Shown here: in pieces, positions 35,102 to 51,196 of the stretch | How the letters are laid out: each line of letters begins with the position of its first letter | Numbering within the stretch: the first letter of the stretch is position 1 | DNA from: Opisthocomus hoazin | Taxonomy: Eukaryota > Chordata > Aves > Opisthocomiformes > Opisthocomidae | Length of the DNA stretch: 64,000 nucleotides | Assembly (NCBI RefSeq): GCF_030867145.1 | Contig: NC_134442.1 | Location: 4,355,001 to 4,419,000 of the forward strand | Reading direction: 5' to 3' | Program-made: the position numbers and the translations under genes | Notes under the pieces: generated by a model | What the model was told of the DNA's origin: nothing | What the model saw: the letters and a program-made list of their open reading frames with translations, nothing else | The model's database searches: none

Positions 35102-35109
35102 TGACATCA
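35102..35109 (+). promoter_or_regulatory. CRE-like site upstream of acrosin copy B
   Basis: TGACATCA, one base from the cAMP-response consensus TGACGTCA, lies 115 bp before the start codon in a TATA-less GC-rich region. CRE sites bound by CREM are typical of haploid male germ-cell promoters. The same octamer is at 55585-55592 and 63943-63950; copy A has TGACACCA instead. Confidence 0.35.
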
Positions 35110-35223
35110 GCCACGGGGCCAAGGGTTCCCTGGGCAGCGGGACTGCTGCAGGCACTACGTCGGCTGCTGCACTGCTGGCCACCAGCTCTCGCTTCTTGCA
35201 GCTGCCACGTGCCGCTGGCAGCC

Positions 35224-37701
<2,478 letters not shown>

Positions 37702-37865
37702 GGAGCAGGATCAACAGGAACCAGCGCAGGCTGCACTGGACCATGATCATTTCCTTCTGGGGCAATGCCTGCTGCTCCAAAGGCAGCCTCAGCATCAAAG
37801 GCCTGCTCTGTGCTGCCCGCTCTCCTCCCCGTGCACACAAATGCTGAAGCTGACTTAGTTCTTGG

Positions 37866-37871
37866 AATAAA
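37866..37871 (+). terminator. Polyadenylation signal of copy B
   Basis: AATAAA lies 165 bases after the stop codon, the first such hexamer downstream. The equivalent in copy C is at 48080-48085. Confidence 0.75.
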
Positions 37872-38298
37872 GTTGCCAGGTTTCACAGTTAACCGTGCCT
37901 GAGTCCAATTCACTCTCGTGCGCAAGGCAAGGATTTCCACGCCCGGCAAAATGAGGCTGCAGGCAGTCAAGGAGGGCACAAAGGGCAAGAGTCGCTCAGC
38001 AGGGCTGACACCATGCCTGGTCAGACAGGAGCGTGCTCAGAGCCACCATGGCATGAAGAAGACTGGCACATTGAGGCTAGAAAGAGGACGCAAAATAATG
38101 ATGTGGCGTGCAGACAACTCTGGGGATGATGATTAGGACCTGGTTGAAGCATCTGCTAATTGGAAATATGAAAGAAAGCTGGCAGGAGTTACAGTGCCAT
38201 GAGGAAGAGCCAGATGTCACCAGAAGTTAAGGGGGAATGGTGTGAGAGGTGGCCAGACTTCAGCAATATCTGAAGGAAGAGCTGGGGTCATTCTGGGG

Positions 38299-38457
38299 AC
38301 AACATCACGAACAGGAACGACATTGCCTTGCTGGAATTGGACCAGCCTGTCCAGTGCGGCTACTACGTGCAGCTTGCCTGTGTGCCCGACGCCTGGCTGA
38401 GAGTGTCGCAGCTGAGAAGCTGCTACGTCAGTGGCTGGGGTTCCACGACTGCAAGAG
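38299..38457 (+). pseudogene. Duplicated 3' part of acrosin exon 3, unit 2
   Basis: Starting at ACAACATCAC, the last 160 bases of exon 3 recur 1.9 kb downstream of the true exon 3, with the donor GTGAGT and then spacer. It differs from the true exon at a marker codon: CAG here (V-Q-C) against CTG there (V-L-C). It has no acceptor or upstream exon and is a dead fragment. It supplies homology for recombination with exon 3. Confidence 0.9.
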
Positions 38458-39600
38458 GTGAGTTCCCAAAAGGGACTTGTTTGGCAGGCACAGAGTGACT
38501 TCTGCCAGCCCAAGCCCTTACCAAGAGAAACAAGTCCTTCAGCTTCACCTCAGGCAGGCCGGCGTTTCACTGGTCATTTGGCCAACAGAGAAAGTGATGG
38601 AGGAAGGTGGGGTCATCCCAGATCACAAAACAACTCTTCTCTAGAGCTGAAACTCAGCTTCTGGAATCTCCTGGCTCCTAGTCCTGGGTAATGTGCTTGA
38701 TACGTCTGGGCTAAGCTCCTGAATCGTGAAGAAAAAGTTTTTCTTTGTGTAGGGGTGGCGCGACCACAGGTATTTCCAACATATTGTACAACCTCTCTTC
38801 TCCAGGAGAAACCTAGACTGAGAGAAGAAATGTGGAAATATCACCAGAGGAGGAGACAGAAGGAGTGTGAGCTCGGGAAGGTGTGGATGCTGACAAGAAG
38901 CAGGTGCTCAAATGTTACTGCTTTGCACACACCCTGTGTGCTCACCTTCTCCCAGAATCCCACAGCTGTGTAGCAGGAGGGCTTTGGTAGGGCAGTGTCA
39001 GCCTCACCTCAGCCGGGGCCTGGAGCAGAGCCTGCCCCTCCGACAGCAGCATGGCTGCCTGGCAGCTGGGTGGGAAAATGGGAAATGGCAGCCCCCGGGG
39101 GAAGCAGGGTTGCCCGGGGAGCATCCCAATGCCATCCCTTCCCAGCAGCCCAAGGCAGCACAGCGCATGCTGACCCCGGGTGTCCTTACAGCAGAGCCCC
39201 AGCTGCCCCACTGGAGCACAGAGACCTGGAGGGGAGGAGGAGGGGAGACGCTTTAGGCAGCCTGCCCCCTCCCCAGACACCCCCGGGCATGGAAAGGCCC
39301 CGCGCCCTGCCAAGCCGGCGAGTCGCCACTCGTGCCGCGGTGCAGAGGCGGCCACCTCCTGCGTGCTCTGGGCTGGCGCAGCCTTGCCCTGAGCCGGGGG
39401 AAGGTTCCCTGTGCCTCAGTCCAGAGTCCTCACCTGCAAAGCCTCATTTTCAGGGCCAAAATCCTCATTTTTGGGGCCCCAACCTGTCTGTTCTTGCCCA
39501 CAGCCGCGTATTTCCCTGTCCCACTTCACCGCTCTCCACAGCTTCCCCAGGAGGGGACGTGAGAGGGAGGTGCTGAGCTCTGCTGCTGGGGTCCAGGGAC

Positions 39601-39746
39601 AGGATGCGTGGGAACGGCTCAGAGCTGCGTCAGGGCAGGTTCAGCTGGGCTCAAGGATCCGTTTCTGCACCGAGAGGGCGGCCGGGCGCTGGGACAGGCT
39701 GCCTGAGAGGCGGTCGGTGCCCCCGGCCTGTCCGTGCCCAGGAGCC
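39601..39746 (+). mobile_element. CR1: Old CR1 scrap in unit 2 spacer
   Basis: Counterpart of the CR1 ORF2-end remnant at 23200-23345, at the same place in the unit. Confidence 0.72.
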
Positions 39747-39965
39747 CTTTGGGCAGTGCCCTCCATGCTCTGCTGTCAGGCCGGGCCAGCCCTGCAGGGC
39801 GGGCGGTTGGACGGGGCGATGGCTGCCGCTCCCTCCCCAGCCGAAGCTCCCTGCTCTGCCGTGCCCACAGGGTCACCGCGAGCACCCAGCCCACCCTGTG
39901 GAGTTCATCACCACATCGCCTGGGAGCAGGGCAGGCACGGGCGGAGGGGAGAGCGGCCCCTCAGG

Positions 39966-40545
39966 CAGCCAATAGCGGAGAGCAGCACCTCAGGGGAGGG
40001 TGGGCACTGCATCTGGGCAGAGTGACAGCACTGTCAGCCAATGGCAGGTCATGACTTCAGGTGAAGGGCAGGCACTGCAGCCCAGCAGCCTGACCACCTG
40101 GGGTCCAATCAGAGGCAGCAGCACCTCAGGGGCGGGTGGGCATTGCATCTGGGCAGAGTGACAGCCCTGGAAGCCAATGGCAGGTCATTCCCTCAGGTGA
40201 AGGGCAGGCACTGTAACCCAGCAGCCTGACCACAAGGGGGCCAATCAGAGGCAGCGTCACCTCAGGGGAGGGTGGGCACTGCATCTGGGCAGAGTGACAG
40301 CACTGTCAGCCAATGGCAGGTCATCACTTCAGGTGAAGGGCAGGCACTGCAGCCCAGCAGCCTGACCACCTGGGGTCCAATCAGAGGCAGCAGCACCTCA
40401 GGGGCGGGTGGGCATTGCATCTGGGCAGAGTGACAGCCCTGGCAGCCAATGGCAGGTCATTCCCTCAGGTGAAGGGCAGGCACTGTAACCCAGCAGCCTG
40501 ACCACAAGGGGGCCAATCAGAGGCAGCAGCACCTCAGGGGAGGAG
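39966..40545 (+). repeat. CCAAT-box minisatellite, unit 2
   Basis: The longest version in the window, with nine CCAAT boxes. It carries an extra pair of 137-bp monomers relative to unit 4 and lacks the first variant monomer present in units 1 and 3. The Kozak ATG that follows the array in unit 1 is GTG here. Confidence 0.85.
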
Positions 40546-41016
40546 ACTGACAGCCCTCCCGACCTCTGCCGGCCAAGACTACATGGGAAGGAGGCGGGCC
40601 CCGATTGCAGCCAGGCCCAGCTTCACCGTGGCTCCTGTGGGGCCTGCCCCGAGGCCGAGCAGCCCCTGGACCAGGCCCAGGGCCCCTCCTCCCCCCTTGC
40701 AGCGCTCCTCTCTGTCTCCTCTGCACCCCCCAGCTGTCCCCGTGTTCTGGAACCCCCCGTCTCCATGATGCTGAGGCCGGTGGGGTGGACAAGGCTGGGT
40801 GGGGGTGATGCTTGCCCTGGGGCCATCGGCTCCCCCACATCCCCTCCGCGCAGCCCCAGCGACCCCGCAGCAGCCTGCAGGGTGGTGAGGAGGGGCAGGA
40901 CGTGGCTGCCGTCCAGCGTCTGCCCTGAGGTGGCGAGGACGGGGGGGATGTGGGGCTGGGGTCTGCCCCCCGAAGCAGGGGCGTCCCAGGGCTGATGCTC
41001 TCCCCCATCCCCACAG

Positions 41017-41187
41017 CTCCTGCACATCATCTCCTTCCTGACGCTGCCCGCCCTGCTGAGACGGGGCCAGACCTGCCGCTGCCTCCACGAGGGCTGCGAC
41101 AGCGAGGCTGCCTGCACCTCCTCTGCACCGCTCTCTGCCCCGCCGCCGCCAGCGCCCGCCCCTGCAAGAGGGCCACCATCCTCAGCT
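41017..41187 (+). other. Candidate spliced exon, unit 2
   Basis: Same 171-bp open segment with acceptor and GTGAGT donor as at 30486-30656. Changes relative to unit 1 are few and keep the frame. Confidence 0.35.
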
Positions 41188-41244
41188 GTGAGTCTGTCAT
41201 TGCCAAGGGACGGGGTGGGGGTGGCGCTTGGTCTCCAGGACTCA

Positions 41245-42105
41245 TCTTTAGTGTCCAAACTTTTATTGTAGGTTTTAATGCCTTCTTTTTAGGACCCAAA
41301 GCCTCCTTTTTAGGGTACAAACCCTCATTTCTAAGTTCCAAACCCAGGGCTCATAGCATCATTTTGAAGGTGCAGAGCCTCCTTTTCAGAGTCCAAAGCA
41401 TTGTTTATAGGGTCCAAAGTCTCCATTTGAGGTCTCAACCCTCATCTTTATCTTCAAAACCCTGCTTTTCAGGAGCCAAAGCCTCCATGTAGAATCAAAA
41501 CTGCTCCTTTAGACTTAGAAGCCTTGTTTGTTTGATGTCCCAAGCTTCATTCTGAGGGTCTAAAATCCCATTTCAACAGTACAAAGCCCTGATTTTCAAA
41601 CCCAAAGCATCACTTCAGGGCTTAAAACCATCAGAAGTTCAGGGTTCAATGCCTCAATGTAATTTCCAAAGCCCCATTTTCAGGGCCCAATGTTGCATTC
41701 TTAAGCCCCAAGCCATCCTTTGGCGGTCTAAACTCTACTTTGAAGGGTCCCAAGCCCTCTTTTACACCTGAAAGCCTCCACTGGAGTGCCCAGAGCCCTC
41801 TATTTGGGACGAAATCTCCATTTCTGGAGGCCATGGAGGAACCAAGTCGTTCCCCTCCTTTTCAGGGTCTAAAGCGTCCCTTGTAGCATCTAGCCTATCC
41901 TTTGGAGTGCCCAGAGCCCCATTTTCAGGGCTGAAGCCCTCGTTTATGGGATCCAAACCTGTCTTTTATCACTCACAACCTTCTTTTAGGGCCCACAGTT
42001 CCATTTTGAGGGTCCTAACTCTCATTTTGGAGGCAGAAAGCCTCTTTTTAGGCTCCAGAGCTATATTTCTAGCATCCAAAGCATCATTTTGACTTTCCAA
42101 AGTCT
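41245..42105. repeat. Degenerate 21-22 bp satellite, block 1 of unit 2
   Basis: Counterpart of 30715-31575, nearly base for base. Two one-base losses near 41725 and 41785 change the reading frame relative to unit 1, so the long open frames across it are not maintained. Confidence 0.85.
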
Positions 42106-43018
42106 TAGCTTTGGTGGCAGAGCAGAGAGCAGCCTGGTCCCACTGAGCGCAAGGCTGCTCTCCTGCCTCGGCTGCCCTCAGCCCGCCGTTGCTCTGCACA
42201 CCGCTGCCCACGCGATGACCCACAGAGGTCCCTTCCAACCCCTAACACACCGCCCTGGCAGTTTTCCTGTGGAGCGCTGGGGACAGCTGCCCAGGGGAAC
42301 GGGGAGATGGCTCTGCCCCGTCCTGCTGCGAGAGCAGGGCTCGGCCCTGGTGCTGAGGGCACTGAGCATCTGCCTTGCTGCTCTCCAGCTCCTCCGGCGT
42401 GCGTGGAGCCCTCCGTCACCAGGCATGGGAAGTGTGCGGCTCCAGCGTACGCACCCGTGGGTGTCCCAGGGCACACGTGGAGATCCCGCCTGGACCCGGG
42501 GAGTGACAGCTCTGCAGCCGCTCGTTCAGGCGAGGTGAGCACGCTTTGTTTTTGCCCTGCGTTAGTGGGGCACGAAGCACTCAGCCCAGCCCTTGAGCGA
42601 GCTGTGCATGCTTTCAGCCAGCTGGCACTTGTGCCGCTGCTCAGGAGAGCCCCTGCAGGTGAATTTGCCGCCTTGGCTTGAAAAACAGGCCAGCACTTCC
42701 CTGCTCTTGGGCTGTTGTCCTCTGCCCTCGGTGATTCCTGCCCTGGCAAGTCCAAGAGACGCCTCTGGGAATGCCCGCCTGTGCAGTGCGTGTCCTTCTG
42801 GCCTGGGGCCGTCAAAGCAGATCTCCCTGCAGCTAAGTGATGGCTGGGAAATGCGTACCCTTGCAGCCCCAGTGTCCTCCAGTGACAACCTGCTGGTCAG
42901 CTGAGTCCCCAGGGCTGGCTCAAAGCCTGCACAGTGGGACGCAACTGCTGCCTCACAAGACCCCTTTCTGTCCTACAAGAGGTCGATGGTGATAGCACCA
43001 TCTGGAGGGCACAAAGCC

Positions 43019-43835
43019 TTTTTTTAGGGTCCAAACCCTCCTTTGCAGGGTCAAACCCTCATTGATAAGTTGCAAGCTTCGCTTTTACAATTCACAGACT
43101 CCTTTTAAGGGACCAAAGCATTCTCTTGAAGGCCCAAAGTCTGATCTGAGTGTCAAAGGGCTCCTTTTTAGAGTCCAAAGCCTTATTTGTAGGGTCTAAA
43201 GTCTCCTTTCATGGCACCAAAGCCTCATTATCTGGATCCATAGCCTAATTTAGAGGATCCAGTCGGCAAGCTGGAGGGTCCAAAGCCTCATTTTAGCATC
43301 CAAACTGCTCATTTTGGGTACAAAGCCTCACTTGTTTAATGACCGAAGCCTCATTTGGAGGCTCCAAAGACCTGTTTTTAGCATACAGAGCCCTAGCTTT
43401 TGGCACCAAAACATCATGTGAGGGCAAAAGTCCTGATTTGAGGGTTCAGCATCTCATTTTCATTTCCAAAGCCTTATTTTCACATCCCAACGCCCCATGC
43501 TTCAGGCCCAAACTCTTTTTTGGAGAGTCCAAAGTCTCACTTCTAGGGCCAAACCCCTCTTACAGCTCTAGGCCTGCACTGGAGTGTTTCGTTTTATGGG
43601 GCAACAGAGGAACCAAGAGGTTCCCCTCCTTTGCAGGGCCCAAAGCGTCATTTGTAGACACTCTCCATCCATTTTAGATCCCAGAGCCTTATTTGCAGGG
43701 CGGAAATCCTCATTTTTTTGGGTCCAAAGCTGTCTTTTATTAGCCATAGACTTTCTTAGGGCACACCGTTCCCTTGTTAGGGTTTAAACCCTCACTTTCA
43801 GAGCAGAAAGCATCTTTTTAGGATCCAAAGCTCTA
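43019..43835. repeat. Degenerate 21-22 bp satellite, block 2 of unit 2
   Basis: Counterpart of 32490-33305. It includes a one-base difference in a TTTGGCACC stretch, where unit 1 has TTTGGACC. Confidence 0.85.
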
Positions 43836-44709
43836 TTGGTAGTGACCTCCCCAGGGCCAGGACTCTGCGCTTCCCCTGGCTGCACTTGTTGGGGCTCTGC
43901 TGGGGCAGGGTGCGACCCTGGGCTGGTGCAGAGAGCAGCACCACGTCGTGACTCTGTGCAGGAGCAGGGTTTTGGGTGCCACCGTCGCGAGGCTGCGCCC
44001 AGCAGTGCAGGCTGGTCGGGGAGCAGCGCCCCGAGACGTGGGGGCAGAGGGTGCGGGAAGAGGGGGACAGGCGTGGGGTGCTGAGCGATGGGGCACGGGC
44101 TGGCCCTGGAGACCCCCGGGCTGGAGACATCTGCCCCGGGACCAGTGCAGAGCTGCAGGCCTGGAGCTGGGCAGCACTTGCCTTGGGGGAGAACAACAAA
44201 ATAGTGCCTGGCACGCGCAGAAGGACCCCTCAGCGTTCACATCCCACCCCTCCCTGTAAAAGAAAAGCTAAAAAGGGTGAGGACAGCAAAGCCATCTGCA
44301 CTGTTGGTAACACTGAGACTTTTTCTGTCATTTGCATGCGATTCTTTTATTTGGCTAATGGGATCTGGGAGCCCTTGAGGGCCAGCGTGTGCTGCAGCTG
44401 GTGGCCCAGTCCTGGTTCGGCCGTCTGGCGAGGGCCCCTCCAGGGTCCCTGGTGTGGTGCTGGCCTCTTGTTGGCTGGAGAGTCCTCAGAGCTGCTGGTG
44501 CTCCTCTTTGGGGGTGGCCGTGGCCCCCCGGGGGCGTTCCCTGCCCCAGCTGGTAGTGGAGGGCCTGGGCACAGCCTCCCCAGGCTCCTCCTGGGGCTCT
44601 TCTTGCTCCGTGGGGATGGCAGCGGGAGCAGCGGGGCAGCTGCCAGGTGCCCACCAACAGCGGCGCATGAGGTGCCGAGGAGCTCGTCCGTGCCGGATCT
44701 CGCAGGGCT

Positions 44710-44896
44710 GCCGGGGGAGGCAGAGACCCTCCTCAGGAGGCAGCGGGGTCGGGGGCATCTTGGTCAACATGGCCATGATGGTGTCTTCCACCATGGCTGA
44801 CTCCAACCCCCTGTTGTCAAAGATCTGCTCCAGCTCCTGCTGGACCCAGGGCTGCATGGTCTGCAGGAGCATTGGGTGGTTCTGGAAAAGGTCCAT
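44710..44896 (-). pseudogene. TOPORS-like fragment, unit 2
   Basis: Same fragment as 34180-34366. It reads E-L-E-Q-I-F where unit 1 has E-L-V-Q-I-F, and the codon before D-L-F is methionine instead of serine. Confidence 0.5.
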
Positions 44897-45405
44897 CCCG
44901 TTCGGGGTACAATATAATACAGACAATAATAAACTGTATAGCGCAGTCCCATACCTACCATACCCACAATACCCACAATGGCTGCAAAACAATAAAAACT
45001 ACACAATACGTACTGTACAGAGCAGTGCATACTCTACATACAGTAATCTACATGCAACATATTATAAAACAAAATACCTTAGAAAACTAAACACTCGAGA
45101 ATGACCAAGCGCCACCCCCACCCCGTCCCTTGGCAATGACAGAGCCAGCGTGGAGCGTGCTCCATCTGTGCCACACCAAAGCTTCCCAAACGCCATGTGG
45201 GAGCCTCAGTTCCTTGCCAGCAGCCAGGCCGCTGGCACAACTCGCCTACGGGGCTCAAGCACAAACAGGGGTAGATGGACGCATGCCCCACAGGGTTCCG
45301 CGGCCCTGCTGTCCATGCAGCGCCTGGTGGGGGGGAAGGGGGCTGACCTGCAGCCTGAACAGCAGCAAGCCACCGAGCAGGACATTCATCAGTTTCTGCT
45401 TACAG

Positions 45406-47505
<2,100 letters not shown>

Positions 47506-47633
47506 GGAGCAGGATCAACAGGAACCAGCGCAGGCTGCACTGGACCATGATGATTTCCTTCTGGGGCAATACCTGCTGCTCCAAAGGCAGCCTCGGCATC
47601 AAAGGCCTGCTCTGTGCTGCCCGCTCTCCTCCC

Positions 47634-48037
47634 TGTGGAGGATGAAGCATTAAAGGACTGGGGACATGTGAGCAATCCAGCATTTCTCTAGAAGGCCATG
47701 AAGCCTTAGCCTAAGGCCGCAGAGCCTTAGCATAAGGCCGCAAGGGCATCCAGAGGACAAACTGCGATTTGAATGAGGAAGTAAGAATGCAGAGACAAAC
47801 AACTCCCAGATGCCGAAGAGGAACTTGCCGCCTGCAAGAAGGCCACGAGCAGTGCGCGTGAGCTAGTGACGCACACCAATCATAATCGAGTTACTATGTG
47901 AGTTAAATTGATTATCACCAATGGGGGATCGCCGCGTATGTAGTGGGGAATATAAAAGTGAGCTATCTGAGGCTAATAAACGGCTTGTACGTGATCACAT
48001 TGATCATCGTGTCGAGTCCGGTTCTTCCTCCGCAACA
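47634..48037 (+). mobile_element. Solo LTR of an endogenous retrovirus
   Basis: A 404-bp insertion absent from unit 2. It begins TGTGGAGGA, ends TCCTCCGCAACA (nearly mirrored), and is flanked by CCTCCC (47628-47633) and CTTCCC (48038-48043), a 6-bp duplication with one difference. Inside are TATAAAAG (47951-47958) and AATAAA (47975-47980). A 6-bp duplication fits alpha- or beta-type (class II) avian elements. It is the relic of LTR-LTR recombination that removed the internal part. Confidence 0.9.
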
Positions 48038-48079
48038 CTTCCCAGTGCACACAAATGCTGAAGCTGACTTAGTTCTTGG

Positions 48080-48085
48080 AATAAA
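48080..48085 (+). terminator. Original polyadenylation signal of copy C
   Basis: AATAAA in the same context as copy B, now pushed 575 bases beyond the stop codon by the solo LTR, which brings its own AATAAA closer. Confidence 0.65.
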
Positions 48086-48512
48086 GTTGCCAGGTTTCAC
48101 AGTTAACCGTGCCTGAGTCCAATTCACTCTCGTGCGCAAGGCAAGCATTTCCACGCCCGGCAAAATGAGGCTGCAGGCAGTCAAGGAGGGCACAAAGGGC
48201 AAGAGTCGCTCAGCAGGGCTGGCACCATGGCTGGTCAGACAGGAGCGTGCTCAGAGCCACCATGGCATGAAGAAGACTGGCACATTGAGGCTAGAAAGAG
48301 GACGCAAATTAATGATGTGGCGTGCAGACAACTCTGGGGATGATGATTAGGACCTGGTTGAAGCCTTTGCTAAATGGAAAGATGAAAGAAAGCTGGCAGG
48401 AGTTACAGTGCCATGAGGAAGAGCCAGATGTCACCAGAAGTTAAGGGGGAATGGTGTGAGAGGTGGCCAGACTTCAGCAATATCTGAAGGAAGAGCTGGG
48501 GTCATTCTGGGG

Positions 48513-48671
48513 ACAACATCACGCAGAGGAACGACATTGCCTTGCTGGAATTGGACCAGCCTGTCCAGTGCGGCTACTACGTGCAGCTTGCCTGTGTGCC
48601 CGACGCCTGGCTGAGAGTGTCGCAGCTGAGAAGCTGCTACGTCAGTGGCTGGGGTTCCACGACTGCAAGAG
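48513..48671 (+). pseudogene. Duplicated 3' part of acrosin exon 3, unit 3
   Basis: Same fragment as 38299-38457, with the CAG marker codon. It begins ACGCAGAGGAACG like the true exon 3, whereas the unit 2 fragment has ACGAACAGGAACG. Confidence 0.9.
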
Positions 48672-49814
48672 GTGAGTTCCCAAAAGGGACTTGTTTGGCA
48701 GGCACAGAGTGACTTCTGCCAGCCCAAGCCCTTACCAAGAGAAACAAGTCCTTCAGCTTCACCTCAGGCAGGCCGGCGTTTCACTGGTCATTTGGCCAAC
48801 AGAGAAAGTGATGGAGGAAGGTGGGGTCATCCCAGATCACAAAACAACTCTTCTCTAGAGCTGAAACTCAGCTTCTGGAATCTCCTGGCTCCTAGTCCTG
48901 GGTAATGTGCTTGATACGTCTGGGCTAAGCTCCTGAATCGTGAAGAAAAAGTTTTTCTTTGTGTAGGGGTGGCGCGACCACAGGTATTTCCAACATATTG
49001 TACAACCTCTCTTCTCCAGGAGAAACCTAGACTGAGAGAAGAAATGTGGAAATATCACCAGAGGAGGAGACAGAAGGAGTGTGAGCTCGGGAAGGTGTGG
49101 ATGCTGACAAGAAGCAGGTGCTCAAATGTTACTGCTTTGCACACACCCTGTGTGCTCACCTTCTCCCAGAATCCCACAGCTGTGTAGCAGGAGGGCTTTG
49201 GTAGGGCAGTGTCAGCCTCACCTCAGCCGGGGCCTGGAGCAGAGCCTGCCCCTCCGACAGCAGCATGGCTGCCTGGCAGCTGGGTGGGAAAATGGGAAAT
49301 GGCAGCCCCCGGGGGAAGCAGGGTTGCCCGGGGAGCATCCCAATGCCATCCCTTCGCAGCAGCCCAAGGCAGCACAGCGCATGCTGACCCCGGGTGTCCT
49401 TACAGCAGAGCCCCAGCTGCCCCGCTGGAGCACAGAGACCTGGAGGGGAGGAGGAGGGGAGACGCTTTAGGCAGCCTGCCCCCTCCCCAGACACCCCCGG
49501 GCATGGAAAGGCCCCGCGCCCTGCCAAGCCGGCGAGTCGCCACTCGTGCCGCGGTGCAGAGGCGGCCACCTCCTGCGTGCTCTGGGCTGGCGCAGCCTTG
49601 CCCTGAGCCGGGGGAAGGTTCCCTGTGCCTCAGTCCAGAGTCCTCACCTGCAAAGCCTCATTTTCAGGGCCAAAATCCTCATTTTTGGGGCCCCAACCTG
49701 TCTGTTCTTGCCCACAGCCGCGTATTTCCCTGTCCCACTTCACCGCTCTCCACAGCTTCCCCAGGAGGGGACGTGAGAGGGAGGTGCTGAGCTCTGCTGC
49801 TGGGGTCCAGGGAC

Positions 49815-49960
49815 AGGATGCGTGGGAACGGCCCAGAGCTGCGTCAGGGCGGGTTCAGCTGGGCTCAAGGATCTGTTTCTGCACCGAGAGGGCGGCCGGG
49901 CGCTGGGACAGGCTGCCTGAGAGGCGGTCGGTGCCCCCGGCCTGTCCGTGCCCAGGAGCC
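49815..49960 (+). mobile_element. CR1: Old CR1 scrap in unit 3 spacer
   Basis: Counterpart of 23200-23345 in the third unit. Confidence 0.72.
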
Positions 49961-50174
49961 CTTTGGGCAGTGCCCTCCATGCTCTGCTGTCAGGCCGGGC
50001 CAGCCCTGCAGGGCGGGCGGTTGGACGGGGCGATGGCTGCCGCTCCCTCCCCAGCGGAAGCTCCCTGCTCTGCCGTGCCCACAGGGTCACCGCGAGCACC
50101 CAGCCCACCCTGTGGAGTTCATCACCACATCGCCTGGGAGCAGGGCAGGCACCGGCGGAGGGGAGAGCGGCCCC

Positions 50175-50480
50175 TCAGGCAGCCAATAGCGGAGAGCAGC
50201 ACCTCAGGGGAGGGTGGGCCCCACACCATGGCACAGCGACAGCCCAGGTAGCCAATCAGAGGTCACATTTCAAATGAAGGGCAGGCACCCAGCGGGGCAG
50301 CCTGAACGCAAAGGGGGCCAATCAGAGGCAGCGTCACCTCAGGGGAGGGTGGGCACTGCATCTGGGCAGAGTGACAGCACTGTCAGCCAATGGCAGGTCA
50401 TTCCCTCAGGTGAAGGGCAGGCACTGTAACCCAGCAGCCTGACCACAAGGGGGCCAATCAGAGGCAGCAGCACCTCAGGG
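50175..50480 (+). repeat. CCAAT-box minisatellite, unit 3
   Basis: The shortest version, with five CCAAT boxes. It keeps the variant first monomer seen in unit 1 (GTAGCCAATCAGAGGTC) but lacks the middle monomers. Confidence 0.85.
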
Positions 50481-50968
50481 GAGGAGACTGACAGCCCTCC
50501 CGACCTCTGCCGGCCAAGACTACATGGGAAGGAGGCGGGCCCCGATTGCAGCCAGGCCCAGCTTCACCATGGCTCCTGTGGGGCCTTCCCCGAGGCCGAG
50601 CAGCCCCTGGACCAGGCCCAGGGCCCCTCCTCCCCCCTTGCAGCGCTCCTCTCTGTCTCCTCTGCACCCCCCAGCTGTCCCCGTGTTCTGGAACCCCCCG
50701 TCTCCATGATGGTGAGGCCGCCGGGGTGGCGGTGGGGTGGACAAGGCTGGGTGGGGGTGATGCTTGCCCTGGGGCCATCGGCTCCCCCACATCCCCTCCG
50801 CGCAGCCCCAGCGACCCCGCAGCAGCCTGCAGGGTGGTGAGGAGGGGCAGGACGTGGCTGCCGTCCAGTGTCTGCCCTGAGGTGGCGAGGACGGGGGGGA
50901 TGTGGGGCTGGGGTCTGCCCCCCGGAGCAGGGGCGTCCCAGGGCTGATGCTCTCCCCCATCCCCACAG

Positions 50969-51139
50969 CTCCTGCACATCATCTCCTTCCTGACGCTGCC
51001 CGCCCTGCTGAGACGGGGCCAGACCTGCCGCTGCCTCCACGAGGGCTGCGACAGCGAGGCCGCCTGCACCTCCTCTGCACCGCTCTCTGCCCCGCCGCCG
51101 CCAGCGCCCGCCCCTGCAAGAGGGCCACCATCCTCAGCT
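50969..51139 (+). other. Candidate spliced exon, unit 3
   Basis: Same open 171-bp segment and splice-like borders as in unit 1. Confidence 0.35.
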
Positions 51140-51196
51140 GTGAGTCTGTCATTGCCAAGGGACGGGGTGGGGGTGGCGCTTGGTCTCCAGGACTCA

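Noticed and set aside
38217-38513. A 98-codon minus-strand frame over the exon 3 fragment
   Set aside because: It is the antisense shadow of acrosin exon 3; the same shadow occurs behind every exon 3.
39966-40545. CRISPR-like array of regular repeats and spacers
   Set aside because: The repeats are contiguous variant monomers without unique spacers, and the genome is vertebrate.
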